A stretch of DNA of 64,000 nucleotides from Lactobacillus sp. (GCA_022483245.1 JAKVNR010000001.1:496001-560000); one strand, 5' to 3'; shown: positions 16,840 to 25,205, counted from the stretch's first letter. The notes: generated by a model from the sequence alone, not told the origin. Numbers and translations are program-made.

Positions 16840-16902
16840 AATTTATAGTGAAAAAATGAGCATAAGTAATTATGCAAACTGACTCCAGTTGGAGGAGATT
16901 AA

Positions 16903-17391
16903 ATGTCAGTTACTTACCGTCAAGTTTTTAAGACCGATTTACCGCAAATTGCAAAGTTAGAAGCTGCTGCGTTTGGCATGAAGGAAGAGCAGGCCGAGCA
17001 GGAGATGAAGCCGCGTTTAGCTGCTTATCCTGAAACTTTCATTGTGGCAGAAGACCATGAACGGATTGTGGGCTATATTTTTGGCCCAGCTACTAATACG
17101 CGTTATTTAGAAGATAAATTGTATTATGACAATAAACCAAACAGCGCTGATGCTGCTTATCAAACAGTCTTGAGTTTAGTAGTTGCCCCGCAGTTCCAGC
17201 ATAATGGGATTGCCACCAATTTGCTGCAAGCAATGTCGGTGCGGGCTCATCACGATCACCGGCAAGCTATTACCTTAACTTGTACGGCAGAACTGATGGA
17301 ATTTTACCAAGAGCGCGGCTTCCGGAATGAAGGCAAGGCTCAGAATCTTCCCGGTGAAACTAAATATAATATGGTGCATGAACTTAATTAA
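16903..17391 (+). CDS. GNAT-family N-acetyltransferase
   Basis: The 162-residue protein has the GNAT fold. SLVVAPQFQHNGIATNLLQA is strand 4 with the acetyl-CoA pyrophosphate loop (Q/RxxGxA form), and FYQERGF is the usual C-terminal helix. It resembles AANAT-like acetyltransferases acting on small amines, but the substrate cannot be assigned. A strong TTGGAGGAG site precedes the ATG. The gene stands alone between its promoter and a bidirectional terminator. Confidence 0.87.
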   Translation: MSVTYRQVFKTDLPQIAKLEAAAFGMKEEQAEQEMKPRLAAYPETFIVAEDHERIVGYIFGPATNTRYLEDKLYYDNKPNSADAAYQTVLSLVVAPQFQHNGIATNLLQAMSVRAHHDHRQAITLTCTAELMEFYQERGFRNEGKAQNLPGETKYNMVHELN

Positions 17392-17403
17392 TCAAATCAT
17401 TAA

Positions 17404-17431
17404 AAAAGGCTAGCAGTTTGCTAGTCTTTTT
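17404..17431. terminator. Convergent intrinsic terminator
   Basis: AAAAGGCTAGCA (17404-17415) and TGCTAGTCTTTT (17419-17430) form a stem usable from both sides. Confidence 0.87.
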
Positions 17432-17449
17432 GCATGTCTAGATTATCAA

Positions 17450-18310
17450 TTAGCCTTGCTCACTTTGGTCCCAGAGTTTTTTTATAGCTGGGACTTTGCC
17501 AAGATCAGTTAATTCATCTTTGTCGAGAATGACTAAGTTGTTAGGACCTTGGGCAAGTTGATTGAAACTATCCAAACTTTGGTTGCGGAAATAACCTTCA
17601 CCAGCTTGAGATAAAGCTTCTTGCATTTTTTGCACGCGATAAGCATCAGCATCAGCTTGCGTTTTAACTGCTTGTGCTTTTGCTTTAGCAGTAGCTACCA
17701 AGGCATCGTTTTGCGCTTTAGTCGTCATTTCAATCGTTTTAGCTTCACCCTCAGCCTTAGCAATGGCGGCAGTTTTTTCACGGTCAGCTGTTAATTGCTT
17801 ATCCATGGCCCGTTGAATCTCAGGACTTGGCAGCAATTCATCGACGTTAACCCGGACTACGCGAATACCGTAGACGTTGGTTAAATCACCAGTTGCTAAG
17901 AATAATTGGTCATTGATTTCTTTCGTTGAACCTAAAGCTTCGTTCAAATCCATCCGGCCAATGATATCACGCAAATGGCCACGAATTAATTGCACCATGG
18001 ATTCAACTGAATCAGTGTTGTTGTAAAAGTACTTGTAAGAGTCAGTAACCATATAGTTCAAGGTCAAACTGGTCGTAATTTCAGCGTTGTCTTTCGTAAT
18101 AATAGAATATTTAGAAATTTCCAGCGGCTGCAAAGCTAGTGGTACTTTGCGCACCCGTTGAAAGAGGGGCCACATAAAGACCAAGCCAGCTTTAACGGTG
18201 CGAGAATATTTACCCAAGGTTTCGACTAAACCTTCATTGTTCTGCGGGACAATGCGTAACCCAGCTAGGATATAAACCGCTATAAAAATAACGATACTTG
18301 GGACTAACAT
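17450..18310 (-). CDS. SPFH/Band 7 domain (stomatin/QmcA-like) membrane protein
   Basis: A 286-residue stomatin-type protein with one N-terminal membrane helix (VPSIVIFIAVYILAGL) followed by the SPFH domain (VETLGKYSRTVKAGLVFMWP). A long Ala/Lys/Glu-rich coiled coil spans about residues 170-230 (AAIAKAEGEAKTIEMTTKA). Such proteins oligomerise at the membrane, organise microdomains and often act with FtsH-type proteases. The frame extends five codons upstream, but that TTG lies inside the GAGGAGG ribosome binding site, so the ATG at 18310 is the start. No NfeD partner is adjacent. Confidence 0.9.
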   Translation of the reverse strand: MLVPSIVIFIAVYILAGLRIVPQNNEGLVETLGKYSRTVKAGLVFMWPLFQRVRKVPLALQPLEISKYSIITKDNAEITTSLTLNYMVTDSYKYFYNNTDSVESMVQLIRGHLRDIIGRMDLNEALGSTKEINDQLFLATGDLTNVYGIRVVRVNVDELLPSPEIQRAMDKQLTADREKTAAIAKAEGEAKTIEMTTKAQNDALVATAKAKAQAVKTQADADAYRVQKMQEALSQAGEGYFRNQSLDSFNQLAQGPNNLVILDKDELTDLGKVPAIKKLWDQSEQG

Positions 18311-18330
18311 TTTCTTCCTCCTCAAAATAA

Positions 18331-18397
18331 TTAACGCTAATGCGCGTTAACACGCTATTTTGATACTGAATTATAAAGCTTTTAATAAAAAGTGCAA
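18331..18397 (-). promoter_or_regulatory. Promoter of the SPFH gene with downstream inverted repeat
   Basis: On the minus strand, -35 TTGCAC (18397-18392), 16-bp spacer, -10 TATAAT (18375-18370). Between the promoter and the gene lies an inverted repeat with TTAACG (18331-18336) and CGTTAA (18345-18350), a possible operator. Confidence 0.65.
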
Positions 18398-18500
18398 GCA
18401 GCAGCATCTCAATTTCAGTGAATTAATGACCGAGGCCCTAAAACAAAAGCTCAAGGTGGAGTAGAATAAATCCTGGTACAAAATTGATTGGGATGAAAAG

Positions 18501-19604
18501 ATGAAAGTTTTAAAAAGAATCGGCATTGTTGTTTTGATTTTAATAGGTCTGTTCTTGGTGATTTTTGGCGGCTACTATTGGTATCTAGCAGCGCATTATT
18601 ACCGCATTCCAGACCACCAAAAACTGCATGTTGGCAACCAGCAAACCGCCGTTTTGCAGACCGGGAAGTCTTATAAGGCAACTACTTATAATGTTGGTTT
18701 TGGTGCCTATAACCAGCAGTTTGACTTTTTCATGGATAAGGGCGAGCTGAAAAATGGTCAAAAGCTGCATGGTCACCGCGGAACAGCCTTTTCTAAGCAG
18801 GCAGTCCTGACCTCAACTAATGGCGTAATTCAGACGATGAAACAGCAGCAGCCTGATTTTATGTTTTTCCAGGAAATTGATACGGATTCAACGCGGAGTT
18901 TTCACGTTAATCAAGTAAAAAAGGTTGAACAGGCCTTCGATCAAATGGATTATGCCTTTGCTTCTAATTTTCACTCGGCTTATTTAGCCGTTCCGCTGAC
19001 TAATCCGCATGGGACGGTACGGTCAGGTTTGTTAAGCATGAGCAAGTACCAAATGACCAGTGCAGAGCGCCGCAAGTATCCAGTTTCAGCCGGGCCAGTC
19101 GAAAAGTTTGTCGATTTGGACCGCTGCTTTGTAGTGATGAAGTTCCCAGTCAAAAATGGCAAGTCACTGGTGATGATTAATTCGCATATGTCGGCTTATG
19201 ATAAAGGCGGCAAAATGCGCAAAGCACAAATGAAGCTGATTTCAAGCGTGATGGAGCATGAATATCAGCAAGGCAATTATGTCATTGTCGGCGGGGACTT
19301 TAACCATGCTTTGGGTCAAGACATGATGACTCACTTTGAACATGAAGAAAAGATTCCAAGCTGGGTGTCACCATTAACGCAAAGCATGCTGCCAAAGGAC
19401 TTTACGATGGTCCGGGCGCAAAATCGGGAGACAGTCCCGACTTGCCGGGCGACGGATATGAAATATGATCCGAAGATCAACTATATGACCATTTGCGATG
19501 GTTTTATTGTTTCAAAAAATGTGACGGCAACGGCGACTAATTTAAATACGCAGTTTAAGTATGCCGATCATAATCCAGTGAGATTAACATTTAAGTTGAA
19601 TTAA
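18501..19604 (+). CDS. Membrane-anchored endonuclease/exonuclease/phosphatase-family protein (copy 1)
   Basis: The 367-residue protein starts with one strong membrane helix (about residues 7-30) followed by an EEP-fold domain. Active-site landmarks are Asn64 (TYNVGFG), Glu125 (QEID), Asp266 and Asn268 (GGDFNH), and Asp356-His357 (ADHNPV). The helix topology suggests the domain faces outside. EEP proteins cleave phosphodiesters or phosphomonoesters, and the substrate here is unknown. It is strikingly similar to the protein at 33920-35014. The ribosome binding site is weak. A terminator follows. Confidence 0.85.
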   Translation: MKVLKRIGIVVLILIGLFLVIFGGYYWYLAAHYYRIPDHQKLHVGNQQTAVLQTGKSYKATTYNVGFGAYNQQFDFFMDKGELKNGQKLHGHRGTAFSKQAVLTSTNGVIQTMKQQQPDFMFFQEIDTDSTRSFHVNQVKKVEQAFDQMDYAFASNFHSAYLAVPLTNPHGTVRSGLLSMSKYQMTSAERRKYPVSAGPVEKFVDLDRCFVVMKFPVKNGKSLVMINSHMSAYDKGGKMRKAQMKLISSVMEHEYQQGNYVIVGGDFNHALGQDMMTHFEHEEKIPSWVSPLTQSMLPKDFTMVRAQNRETVPTCRATDMKYDPKINYMTICDGFIVSKNVTATATNLNTQFKYADHNPVRLTFKLN

Positions 19605-19610
19605 TGAATA

Positions 19611-19648
19611 AAAAGCAGTTTTTTTAATACCAAAAGAAACTGCTTTTT
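19611..19648 (+). terminator. Terminator of EEP copy 1
   Basis: AAAAGCAGTTT pairs with AAACTGCTTTT and ends in T residues. Confidence 0.85.
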
Positions 19649-19690
19649 GCGTATATAAAAATAGAGGGGATTACTAAAGTTAAAAATGGT

Positions 19691-19715
19691 GAATACAATG
19701 AATACCGTGTATACT
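19691..19715 (+). promoter_or_regulatory. Tandem 9-nt repeats over the -10 of the antitoxin-toxin operon
   Basis: GAATAC-AAT, GAATAC-CGT and GTATAC occur in exact 9-nt register at 19691, 19700 and 19709. The last overlaps a TATACT -10 box. The placement suits an operator for the AbrB-type antitoxin. Confidence 0.45.
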
Positions 19716-19733
19716 TGAGAAGAGGTGATATTT

Positions 19734-20003
19734 ATGTTTGTTAAGGCGCGCCATCAAGGAAATTCAATTGTCCTGACTATTCCGAAAAGTATCAATGTCA
19801 AAGCAAATACTGAATATAGTGTAATGCAAGGCGAAGATGGCTCAATTATTTATAAACCAGTAAACAAGCAAAAATATGATATTTGGTCAGACCATTCACT
19901 TGATAATTTAGATTATGAGCAAATCCAAAAACAAGAGTATCAAGATTTAGGCTACAATCCCCGAGAATTAAAACCAGTTGGAAAGGAAAAATTTAATGGT
20001 TAA
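19734..20003 (+). CDS. AbrB/MazE-like antitoxin
   Basis: The 89-residue protein has an N-terminal SpoVT/AbrB swapped-hairpin domain (VKARHQGNSIVLTIPKSINV) that binds DNA. Its acidic C-terminal tail is the part that would wrap the toxin. AGAGGTG lies before the ATG at 19734. A GTG three codons earlier is inside the ribosome binding site. The stop overlaps the toxin start by 8 nt, as in many toxin-antitoxin pairs. The toxin gene is frameshifted, so this antitoxin may now have no partner at this locus. Confidence 0.83.
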   Translation: MFVKARHQGNSIVLTIPKSINVKANTEYSVMQGEDGSIIYKPVNKQKYDIWSDHSLDNLDYEQIQKQEYQDLGYNPRELKPVGKEKFNG

Positions 20004-20363
20004 AATTCGGCAAGGAGATATAGTTTATTTAGATGCTGATCCTCATGCTGGACATGAAATGGGTGGGCATTCGCCTGCAACAGGTAATGTTAGGCGCCTT
20101 TTTTAGTTGTCAGTCGACAAAGTTATCAGGAGAGAGCTAGTTTAATTATTGGACTTGCTATTACGCACGTTCATCGCGATTCACCGTTTAGATTTCCAAT
20201 TATTGACCTCAATAGCAAAATAAATGGTGATGCATTATTACTGCAATTATTGAGTTATGATTATATTGCTAGACACGGACAAATAGTCGGACATTTGAAT
20301 AATCAGCGACAACTTGATGATATTTTGTTCCAAGTCCAAAATATTTTTAAAAAAGAATCATAG
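19996..20363 (+). pseudogene. MazF/PemK-type toxin, frameshifted
   Basis: The frame starts MVKIRQGDIVYLDADPHAGH, the typical MazF/PemK opening, and runs into TAG within 40 codons at GCGCCTTTTTTAG (20095-20107). One added base before the T run (CGC CCT TTT TTA) restores the conserved RPFLVVS followed by SYQERASLIIGLAITHVHRD and a normal C-terminus ending at 20363. The lesion is thus a single-base deletion in a C run. MazF toxins are mRNA interferases, and the shifted gene should be inactive. A slippage-prone T run is adjacent, so a sequencing error or phase variation remains possible. Confidence 0.87.
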
Positions 20364-20369
20364 TATCAA

Positions 20370-20397
20370 AAAAGGACGAGCATTAGCTCGTCCTTTT
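20370..20397. terminator. Convergent intrinsic terminator
   Basis: AAAAGGACGAGC (20370-20381) and GCTCGTCCTTTT (20386-20397) form a perfect stem between the mazF remnant and the small membrane protein gene. Confidence 0.88.
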
Positions 20398-20413
20398 ACT
20401 TTATACTTAACGA

Positions 20414-20626
20414 TTATTGGTCTTGCTGCTTACCCTTGATAAACAGCAACCAAGCAATCTGGAATTCAGCAATTAAAACAAACACTGCCACTACAAGCAC
20501 ATACATTAGGGCATGCGAAAGTGGCTCGCCTAATTCGCTAGTGTCAAACGGGTGACTTTCAATCAGGTAAATAATGACCCCTAACAGAAAGACCCAGTAG
20601 GCATTAGCGCCCCACCACATCTTCAT
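20414..20626 (-). CDS. Small two-helix membrane protein, unknown function
   Basis: I do not recognise this 70-residue protein. It has two clear membrane segments (AYWVFLLGVIIYLI and ALMYVLVVAVFVLIAEF) separated by a short polar, acidic loop, and a basic C-terminal end (FIKGKQQDQ). The ribosome binding site is poor. A 24-bp region upstream carries a perfect inverted repeat, TTATACT (20653-20659) and AGTATAA (20670-20676). The gene follows the histidine kinase gene on the same strand, about 100 nt downstream, and could be part of that system, but there is no direct evidence. Confidence 0.55.
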   Translation of the reverse strand: MKMWWGANAYWVFLLGVIIYLIESHPFDTSELGEPLSHALMYVLVVAVFVLIAEFQIAWLLFIKGKQQDQ

Positions 20627-20652
20627 CGTCTTAAACGCTTTCTATCTATCAT

Positions 20653-20676
20653 TTATACTATCCAGTTACAGTATAA
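20653..20676. repeat. Inverted repeat upstream of the small membrane protein
   Basis: Perfect 7-bp arms TTATACT / AGTATAA with a 10-nt spacer. They include TATACT-like boxes on both strands, so they may form an operator-promoter element. Confidence 0.4.
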
Positions 20677-20731
20677 CATGAAAGCGCATACATTGGCGAT
20701 AAATTAAGAAAAAAGTGGCTTTTATTTAAAT

Positions 20732-21991
20732 TTATTTAGCTAATTTCAAAACGATGGTAAAAATGATCATTGGTTCGCGGTAATCAACTTTAATTTTCCC
20801 GCGGAAGGCATGAACTAATTCCTGCGCCATCGACAGGCCGATCCCAAAGCCCTGACGTTTTTGATTATGCGATTCATCGGCGCGGTAGAAGCGATCAAAG
20901 AACTGATTAAAGTTTTGACCCTTACCGGCTTGGTAAGTATTACTAATTTTTAAAACCGCAGAATTGCTTAGTTTGCTTGGTGCCAAGTCGATTTGTACCT
21001 GACCCTTTGGGTCACAATACTTTTGAGCATTATCTAAAAAGATGTTAATGAGCTCAGTCAGAGACTTTTCTTCAGCTAGTACAGTTAGATTTGGTTGTAC
21101 GTTGGTGATAAATTGCAGCCCTTGCTTCTCCATAACAGGTTTAAAGCTGGTACCAGCTTTTTGTACAATCCCCGACAAGTCAACAGGGGACAGGGTGAGT
21201 TCACCAGTTTCTCCGGTGCGGGCGATGGCAATCAAGTGATCAATCAACTGCGTCAGCCGCTTGGTTTGCTCTTTAGTACTTTCTGTCCATTCACTAGCTT
21301 GACCAGTCATTTCTTGCATTTCAGTGTTGGCTGAAATAATCGTTAATGGCGTCTTCAGCTCATGCCCAGCATTCGTGATGAATTGCTGCTGTTTATGGTA
21401 GGTTTCAATAATTGGTTTGATCGCTTTTTTGGATAAACCAATTAAAATCAAAGCAAAGAAAATTAATGAGCACAGGCCAAGGATGATACCCAGCCGAAGC
21501 AGGCTCCAAGAGTGGGCATAAATCAAAGAGATATTTAGGAAAATAATTGCTTGTTGGCCAGTCTGGCTGCGATAGCAGTGATAACTATAAACATTATTAT
21601 TAAATCTAATCCGTCCGTCTTTTTTGCCACTAGCTAAAATCGACTTAACTTGACTATTAATTTTTGACTGTGACCAAGTAAAATTCTTGGGCTGGTTAGT
21701 CAAAATAACCTGTTTTTTATTAATAACAACCCGGAAATATCGGTATTGGTAGGCTGATTCTGGGTTAGGTTTGCCGTTAATAAAGCGATTTGGCACGCCG
21801 CCATCAATTTGCTTAGAGGCATTAGGATTCAGAGTGCCGTCATTTTTAACGAGAGCGGTCATGACGCGGTTAGCTTCATTATGATTATGATAAAAGCTAA
21901 TCCCGACTAACCCGCCGATCGAAACAAGCAGGACAATCAGCAGCGAACAGACCGAAATAGTAATAAAACGCCAGCGAAATTTTTGAATCAT
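20732..21991 (-). CDS. Two-component sensor histidine kinase
   Basis: The 419-residue kinase has two membrane helices (about residues 9-34 and 165-186) flanking an extracellular sensor domain of about 125 residues. It then has the dimerisation helix with the phospho-acceptor His210 (NAGHELKTPLTI), the N box (IFLDNAQKY) and the G box (GFGIGLSMA). Its start overlaps the response-regulator stop by four nt (ATGA). The third gene of the operon is a small alarmone synthetase. The partner response regulator carries an amber codon, so this kinase may currently lack a working cognate output. Confidence 0.93.
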   Translation of the reverse strand: MIQKFRWRFITISVCSLLIVLLVSIGGLVGISFYHNHNEANRVMTALVKNDGTLNPNASKQIDGGVPNRFINGKPNPESAYQYRYFRVVINKKQVILTNQPKNFTWSQSKINSQVKSILASGKKDGRIRFNNNVYSYHCYRSQTGQQAIIFLNISLIYAHSWSLLRLGIILGLCSLIFFALILIGLSKKAIKPIIETYHKQQQFITNAGHELKTPLTIISANTEMQEMTGQASEWTESTKEQTKRLTQLIDHLIAIARTGETGELTLSPVDLSGIVQKAGTSFKPVMEKQGLQFITNVQPNLTVLAEEKSLTELINIFLDNAQKYCDPKGQVQIDLAPSKLSNSAVLKISNTYQAGKGQNFNQFFDRFYRADESHNQKRQGFGIGLSMAQELVHAFRGKIKVDYREPMIIFTIVLKLAK

Positions 21992-22668
21992 GGCTCTTCA
22001 CCTTGCTTGATTAACTCATATGAGCCGCCTTTTTCGCCAAGGATTTGCGTGCGGCTTTGAATAGAGGCTAGTTTTTGCCGAAGATAAGAAACGTACACCC
22101 AAACCAGGTCAGTCGTAGCATCGGCTTGATCTTGCCAGACATGTTTGAATAATTCATCAGTAGATAAAGATTTATTGGGATTAAGCAGGAAGTACTGCAG
22201 CATATCAGTTTCTTTACTCGACAAGCGGATCGAATTCTTAGAAGACAATTCTTGTTCATCAGTATTCAGCTACAAATCGCCAAAGGCCAAATGGTCGTTG
22301 CCATAGTTATCAGCCCGGCGCTGAACTGAATTCAACCTGGCGACTAGTTCTTTTAAAGAAAAAGGCTTAGTTAGGTAGTCATCGGCGCCAGCTTCTAAGC
22401 CAGTCACTTTATCATCAATTTCAGACTTGGCGGTCAGCATCATGACGTAAGTGCGGTTGCCATTTTGTCTAATTTTTTCAAGAGCAGTTACGCCGTCCAT
22501 CACGGGCATCATGATATCGAGGATAATGGCATCGTAGGCATTTTGTTTGGCCTGGTCGACCGCAGCTTGCCCGTCAAAAACGGAATCAACTTCGTGATGA
22601 AAATTTTCCAAAGCCGCCGTAATAACGCGGTTTAATTGTGGTTCATCTTCAGCTAGTAAAATTTTCAT
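21988..22668 (-). pseudogene. OmpR-type response regulator split by an in-frame TAG
   Basis: The receiver domain is intact, with the acidic pair in LLAEDEPQ, phospho-acceptor Asp51 (IILDIMMPVMDG) and Lys101 (LTKPFS). Codon 133 is TAG (22272-22270). The same frame then continues through LNTDEQELSS and a complete winged-helix output domain (LSSKETDMLQYFLLNP...TDLVWVYVSYLRQKL) to the natural stop at 21988, giving 226 codons in all. A single CAG-to-TAG change fits. The interruption falls exactly in the linker, so the receiver could persist without DNA binding, or the output domain could reinitiate. It follows the RelP-type gene by 3 nt and overlaps the kinase. Confidence 0.88.
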
Positions 22669-22671
22669 CGT

Positions 22672-23283
22672 TTATTTGTCCTCTCTAACTAATTGCCGAA
22701 TGGTTTGCATGCTGATGTCGCAAGATGCTAATTCATCGGCCACGCGTTTTAACTCCTGACTAATCATCTCAGGATTTTTAATATCATGTTTATACTTGAT
22801 TTCATGCTCCAAACTAGCCCAAGTATCCATCGCAATCGTTCGGAGCTGGATTTCAACAAAATAATGGCCTGGGTTTTGCCCGTCTGGGTCAGGATAATTA
22901 AAAGTTTTATCCAAAATTAAGTGATAGGAGCGATAACCATTTGGTTTTGATTGCGTAATGTAATCCTTTTTTTCCACGATTTTGACGTCAGGCATTTGCT
23001 CGATCAAATCAACGCAATCGTAAATCTCATCAATAAAATTGCAGACAATCCGCAGACCAATACTGTCGCGATTTTTGCGCAGGGCAGAATAAGTTGTCAC
23101 TGGATAGCCTTTACGGTGACATTTTTCAATCATACTTTGCTCGCTTTTAATGCGGGCATTGAGGTGCTCAAAGAGGCTCAGATCATTTTTTTGTTGGTAT
23201 TCTTTATTCAGCTGCTGCAAGCTCGTCGTCAGTTCTGACATAATTTGCGGTAAAACTGACTGGTATTCTCCATAAATATTCAT
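22672..23283 (-). CDS. relP: Small alarmone synthetase (RelP/RelQ type)
   Basis: The 203-residue protein is a stand-alone RelA/SpoT synthetase domain without hydrolase or regulatory domains. Landmarks are SRIKSEQSM-like helix residues, DSIGLRIVCNFIDEIYDCV (the RxKxxxSI/D..G.R region), the catalytic stretch KPNGYRSYHLIL and EIQLRTIAMDTWASLEHE. It makes (p)ppGpp or pGpp from GTP/GDP and ATP. I chose the ATG at 23283 because AAGGTG is correctly spaced there, whereas the upstream ATG abuts it. It heads an operon with the response regulator and kinase, the layout described for relPRS in Streptococcus mutans. Confidence 0.87.
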   Translation of the reverse strand: MNIYGEYQSVLPQIMSELTTSLQQLNKEYQQKNDLSLFEHLNARIKSEQSMIEKCHRKGYPVTTYSALRKNRDSIGLRIVCNFIDEIYDCVDLIEQMPDVKIVEKKDYITQSKPNGYRSYHLILDKTFNYPDPDGQNPGHYFVEIQLRTIAMDTWASLEHEIKYKHDIKNPEMISQELKRVADELASCDISMQTIRQLVREDK

Positions 23284-23467
23284 ATTCATCACCTTGCTTT
23301 TCAGTATAGCTAAAATTTGTGAAGGAAATTCTTGCAAAAGTTAAAAAGTAAATAAGTTTTTGACTAGGACAAGTTGCTAATTGTAACCAAGGCTAATTCT
23401 TTTCTTTTTTGGTCTAACATTGTACTATTATTTTAAAAAGCGATGTTTTGCAAACTAGAGGGGAATT

Positions 23468-24142
23468 ATGATGACAAAGATTGATGCTTTTGCGCATATT
23501 TTACCGCCCAATTTTTACCAAGCGATGCTGAAACTTGATCCCACAATTCCGGCGAAATTTCCATTCATTAAAATTAAAACTCTGATTGATGTCGATGAGC
23601 GAATTAAACTCTGGCCAGAACCAGGCATGAAACAGGTTTTAACTTTTGCTAATCTCAACCCCGAGGATTTTATAGGGCCGGAGCAAGCAGCAGAATTAGC
23701 TGAAGATGCTAACCAAGAACTAGCCGCGATTGTTGACACACATTCTCGATATTTTGCAGCTGGTGTCGGCATGCTGCCGATGAACAATTTGGCAGCAGCT
23801 AATAAAATTTTGAACGAGATAGCTGCTAATCCCAAGCTAGTTGGAGCCCAAATTTTTACGCGGCATTTATGCAAGAGCATTGCTGACCCTACTTTTGAAC
23901 CAATTTTTGCTCGTGCTTCTGAATTAAATCTCCCTTTGTGGCTTCACCCCGTATTTGACCAGCGCAAACCTGATAATAATTTAGTTTTTTCCTGGGAATA
24001 TGAGCTGTCACAAGCCATGTTGCAATTAGTGCAAGCAGATATATTTAGCAAATATCCGCATTTGAAGATCTTAGTTCACCATGCTGGTGCAATGGTGCCG
24101 TTCTTTAGGGGCCGGATTGAGCATATTTTTAGGAGAAATTAG
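23468..24142 (+). pseudogene. Amidohydrolase (ACMSD-like), truncated at the 3' end
   Basis: The 224-residue reading frame matches the N-terminal two thirds of amidohydrolase-2 family enzymes. It has the metal motif as DAFAHILP, LPLWLHP, and KILVHHAGAMVPFFRGRIEHIF. The family normally continues for about 100 residues with the last catalytic Asp region (TDxP), but here the frame stops at TAG after HIFRRN, and none of the following 60 nt encodes the missing part. An internal deletion therefore seems to have removed the 3' end, and the protein is unlikely to be active. A good GAGGGGAATT site precedes the ATG. Confidence 0.72.
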
Positions 24143-24204
24143 CGGACTAGTTTAGAATAAAAATAGTAAAAATAAAAATAGTAAAAAAGCAGAAAGGTGG
24201 CACT

Positions 24205-24603
24205 ATGATGACACAAATCAAATTTACCCAAGCAGCCTTAGCTGAAATGAAAAAGCGCGATTTACTTGAGCACCCTTTGTTATTAATTGCGGATGATGCT
24301 GGCGGCAAATATTCAATTCGCGGCGGGTCTTGCAGCATGGGCGCCAGTTTTTCAATCATCAAACTGGATAAACTGGATCCAGATTATCCAATTGCCTTGC
24401 AAAATGATGCAGGCGTTGAAATTTATACTTCCCAATATGACTTAACTTTGCTCGAGGACAATTTAGTCGTTGATTATGTTAATGCTGGTTTGCTGCTTAA
24501 AAATGACAGCGGTTTGCTAGATGGGGCAATGAGTATCGGCGATGGTGCGAAATTATTAGCTGCTAACGATAACGTGCAGCAGGGCGCGACTAAAAATTGC
24601 TGA
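24205..24603 (+). CDS. HesB/iron-sulfur cluster biosynthesis family protein
   Basis: The 132-residue protein resembles the HesB-like 'iron-sulfur cluster biosynthesis' family common in lactobacilli. It shows KFTQAALAEM, LLLIADDAGGKYSIRGGSCSMGASFSII and VEIYTSQYDLTLLEDNLVVDYV, with a C-terminal Cys. Only one other Cys is present, so classical A-type scaffold function with three Cys is doubtful. The ATG at 24208 has slightly better spacing from AAAGGTGG than the one at 24205. It is monocistronic. Confidence 0.75.
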   Translation: MMTQIKFTQAALAEMKKRDLLEHPLLLIADDAGGKYSIRGGSCSMGASFSIIKLDKLDPDYPIALQNDAGVEIYTSQYDLTLLEDNLVVDYVNAGLLLKNDSGLLDGAMSIGDGAKLLAANDNVQQGATKNC

Positions 24604-24734
24604 TAAAATTTGAGTGCAAATAATAGTCAATTGTTATTGTAAATAGTATAATAACTTATGAATTAAGAAAGCTTTTCTTGATCCTGATATTGGTACTTAT
24701 GTTATTTAATTTTAGCTGGAAAGGACCTTTCTAA

Positions 24735-25100
24735 ATGAAAAAATTAGCTGGAACTTCTTTAACTCAAGCACAACAAGACTTCTTCGCAAGCCACTTGGCA
24801 TATTTAGCAACTGTTGACGCTAACGGCAACCCACAAGTTGGCCCAAAGCAATCCATGAAAGTAATCGATGCTAACCACCTGCAATACTTAGAAAAAACCA
24901 AGGCACATGCTTATGAAAACTTGAAAGGCGGCTCAAAAGCTGCGGTAGTTGTTGCAGACAAGCCTTCACATACGAATGTGCGGGTAATCGGCAGTGCTGA
25001 AATTCACGAAAACGATGCTTACGCACAAAAGGTTAACGGCAGCGATAGTGCTGACAACCCATACGTAGTGGTTATTACCATCGAAGAAATCGACGAATAA
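24735..25100 (+). CDS. Pyridoxamine 5'-phosphate oxidase family protein
   Basis: The 121-residue single-domain protein has the split-barrel flavin-binding fold of the PPOX family. HLAYLATVDANGNPQVGPKQ is the conserved first hairpin, followed by AYENLKGGSKAAVVV and NVRVIGSAEI. These small members bind FMN or F420-like cofactors, and their substrates are mostly unknown. Codon use is highly biased, similar to the deoC gene, which suggests good expression. AAAGGACC lies before the ATG. A terminator follows at 25121. Confidence 0.85.
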   Translation: MKKLAGTSLTQAQQDFFASHLAYLATVDANGNPQVGPKQSMKVIDANHLQYLEKTKAHAYENLKGGSKAAVVVADKPSHTNVRVIGSAEIHENDAYAQKVNGSDSADNPYVVVITIEEIDE

Positions 25101-25120
25101 GAGTTATATCGTTAAATAGC

Positions 25121-25155
25121 AAAATCCAAGGTTTTAAAAAGCCTTGGATTTTTTG
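25121..25155 (+). terminator. Terminator of the PPOX-family gene
   Basis: AAAATCCAAGG (25121-25131) pairs with CCTTGGATTTT (25142-25152), followed by T residues. Confidence 0.87.
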
Positions 25156-25205
25156 TTTTCATCAATATTACTCAACTTAAAGGAAATGAAATATCAGCAA
25201 TAACT

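Noticed and set aside
3975-22668. Stop-codon reassignment: three genes with in-frame TAG codons
   Set aside because: TAG is also the normal terminator of many intact genes here (for example mgtA, the second oppA-type gene, ogt, the CMD gene), so TAG is not read as sense. Separate nonsense mutations are simpler, and one broken gene carries TAA.
24143-24190. AATAAAAATAGTAAAAA direct repeats as a CRISPR-like or replication element
   Set aside because: Only two units of low-complexity A-rich sequence. No spacer structure or conserved repeats.
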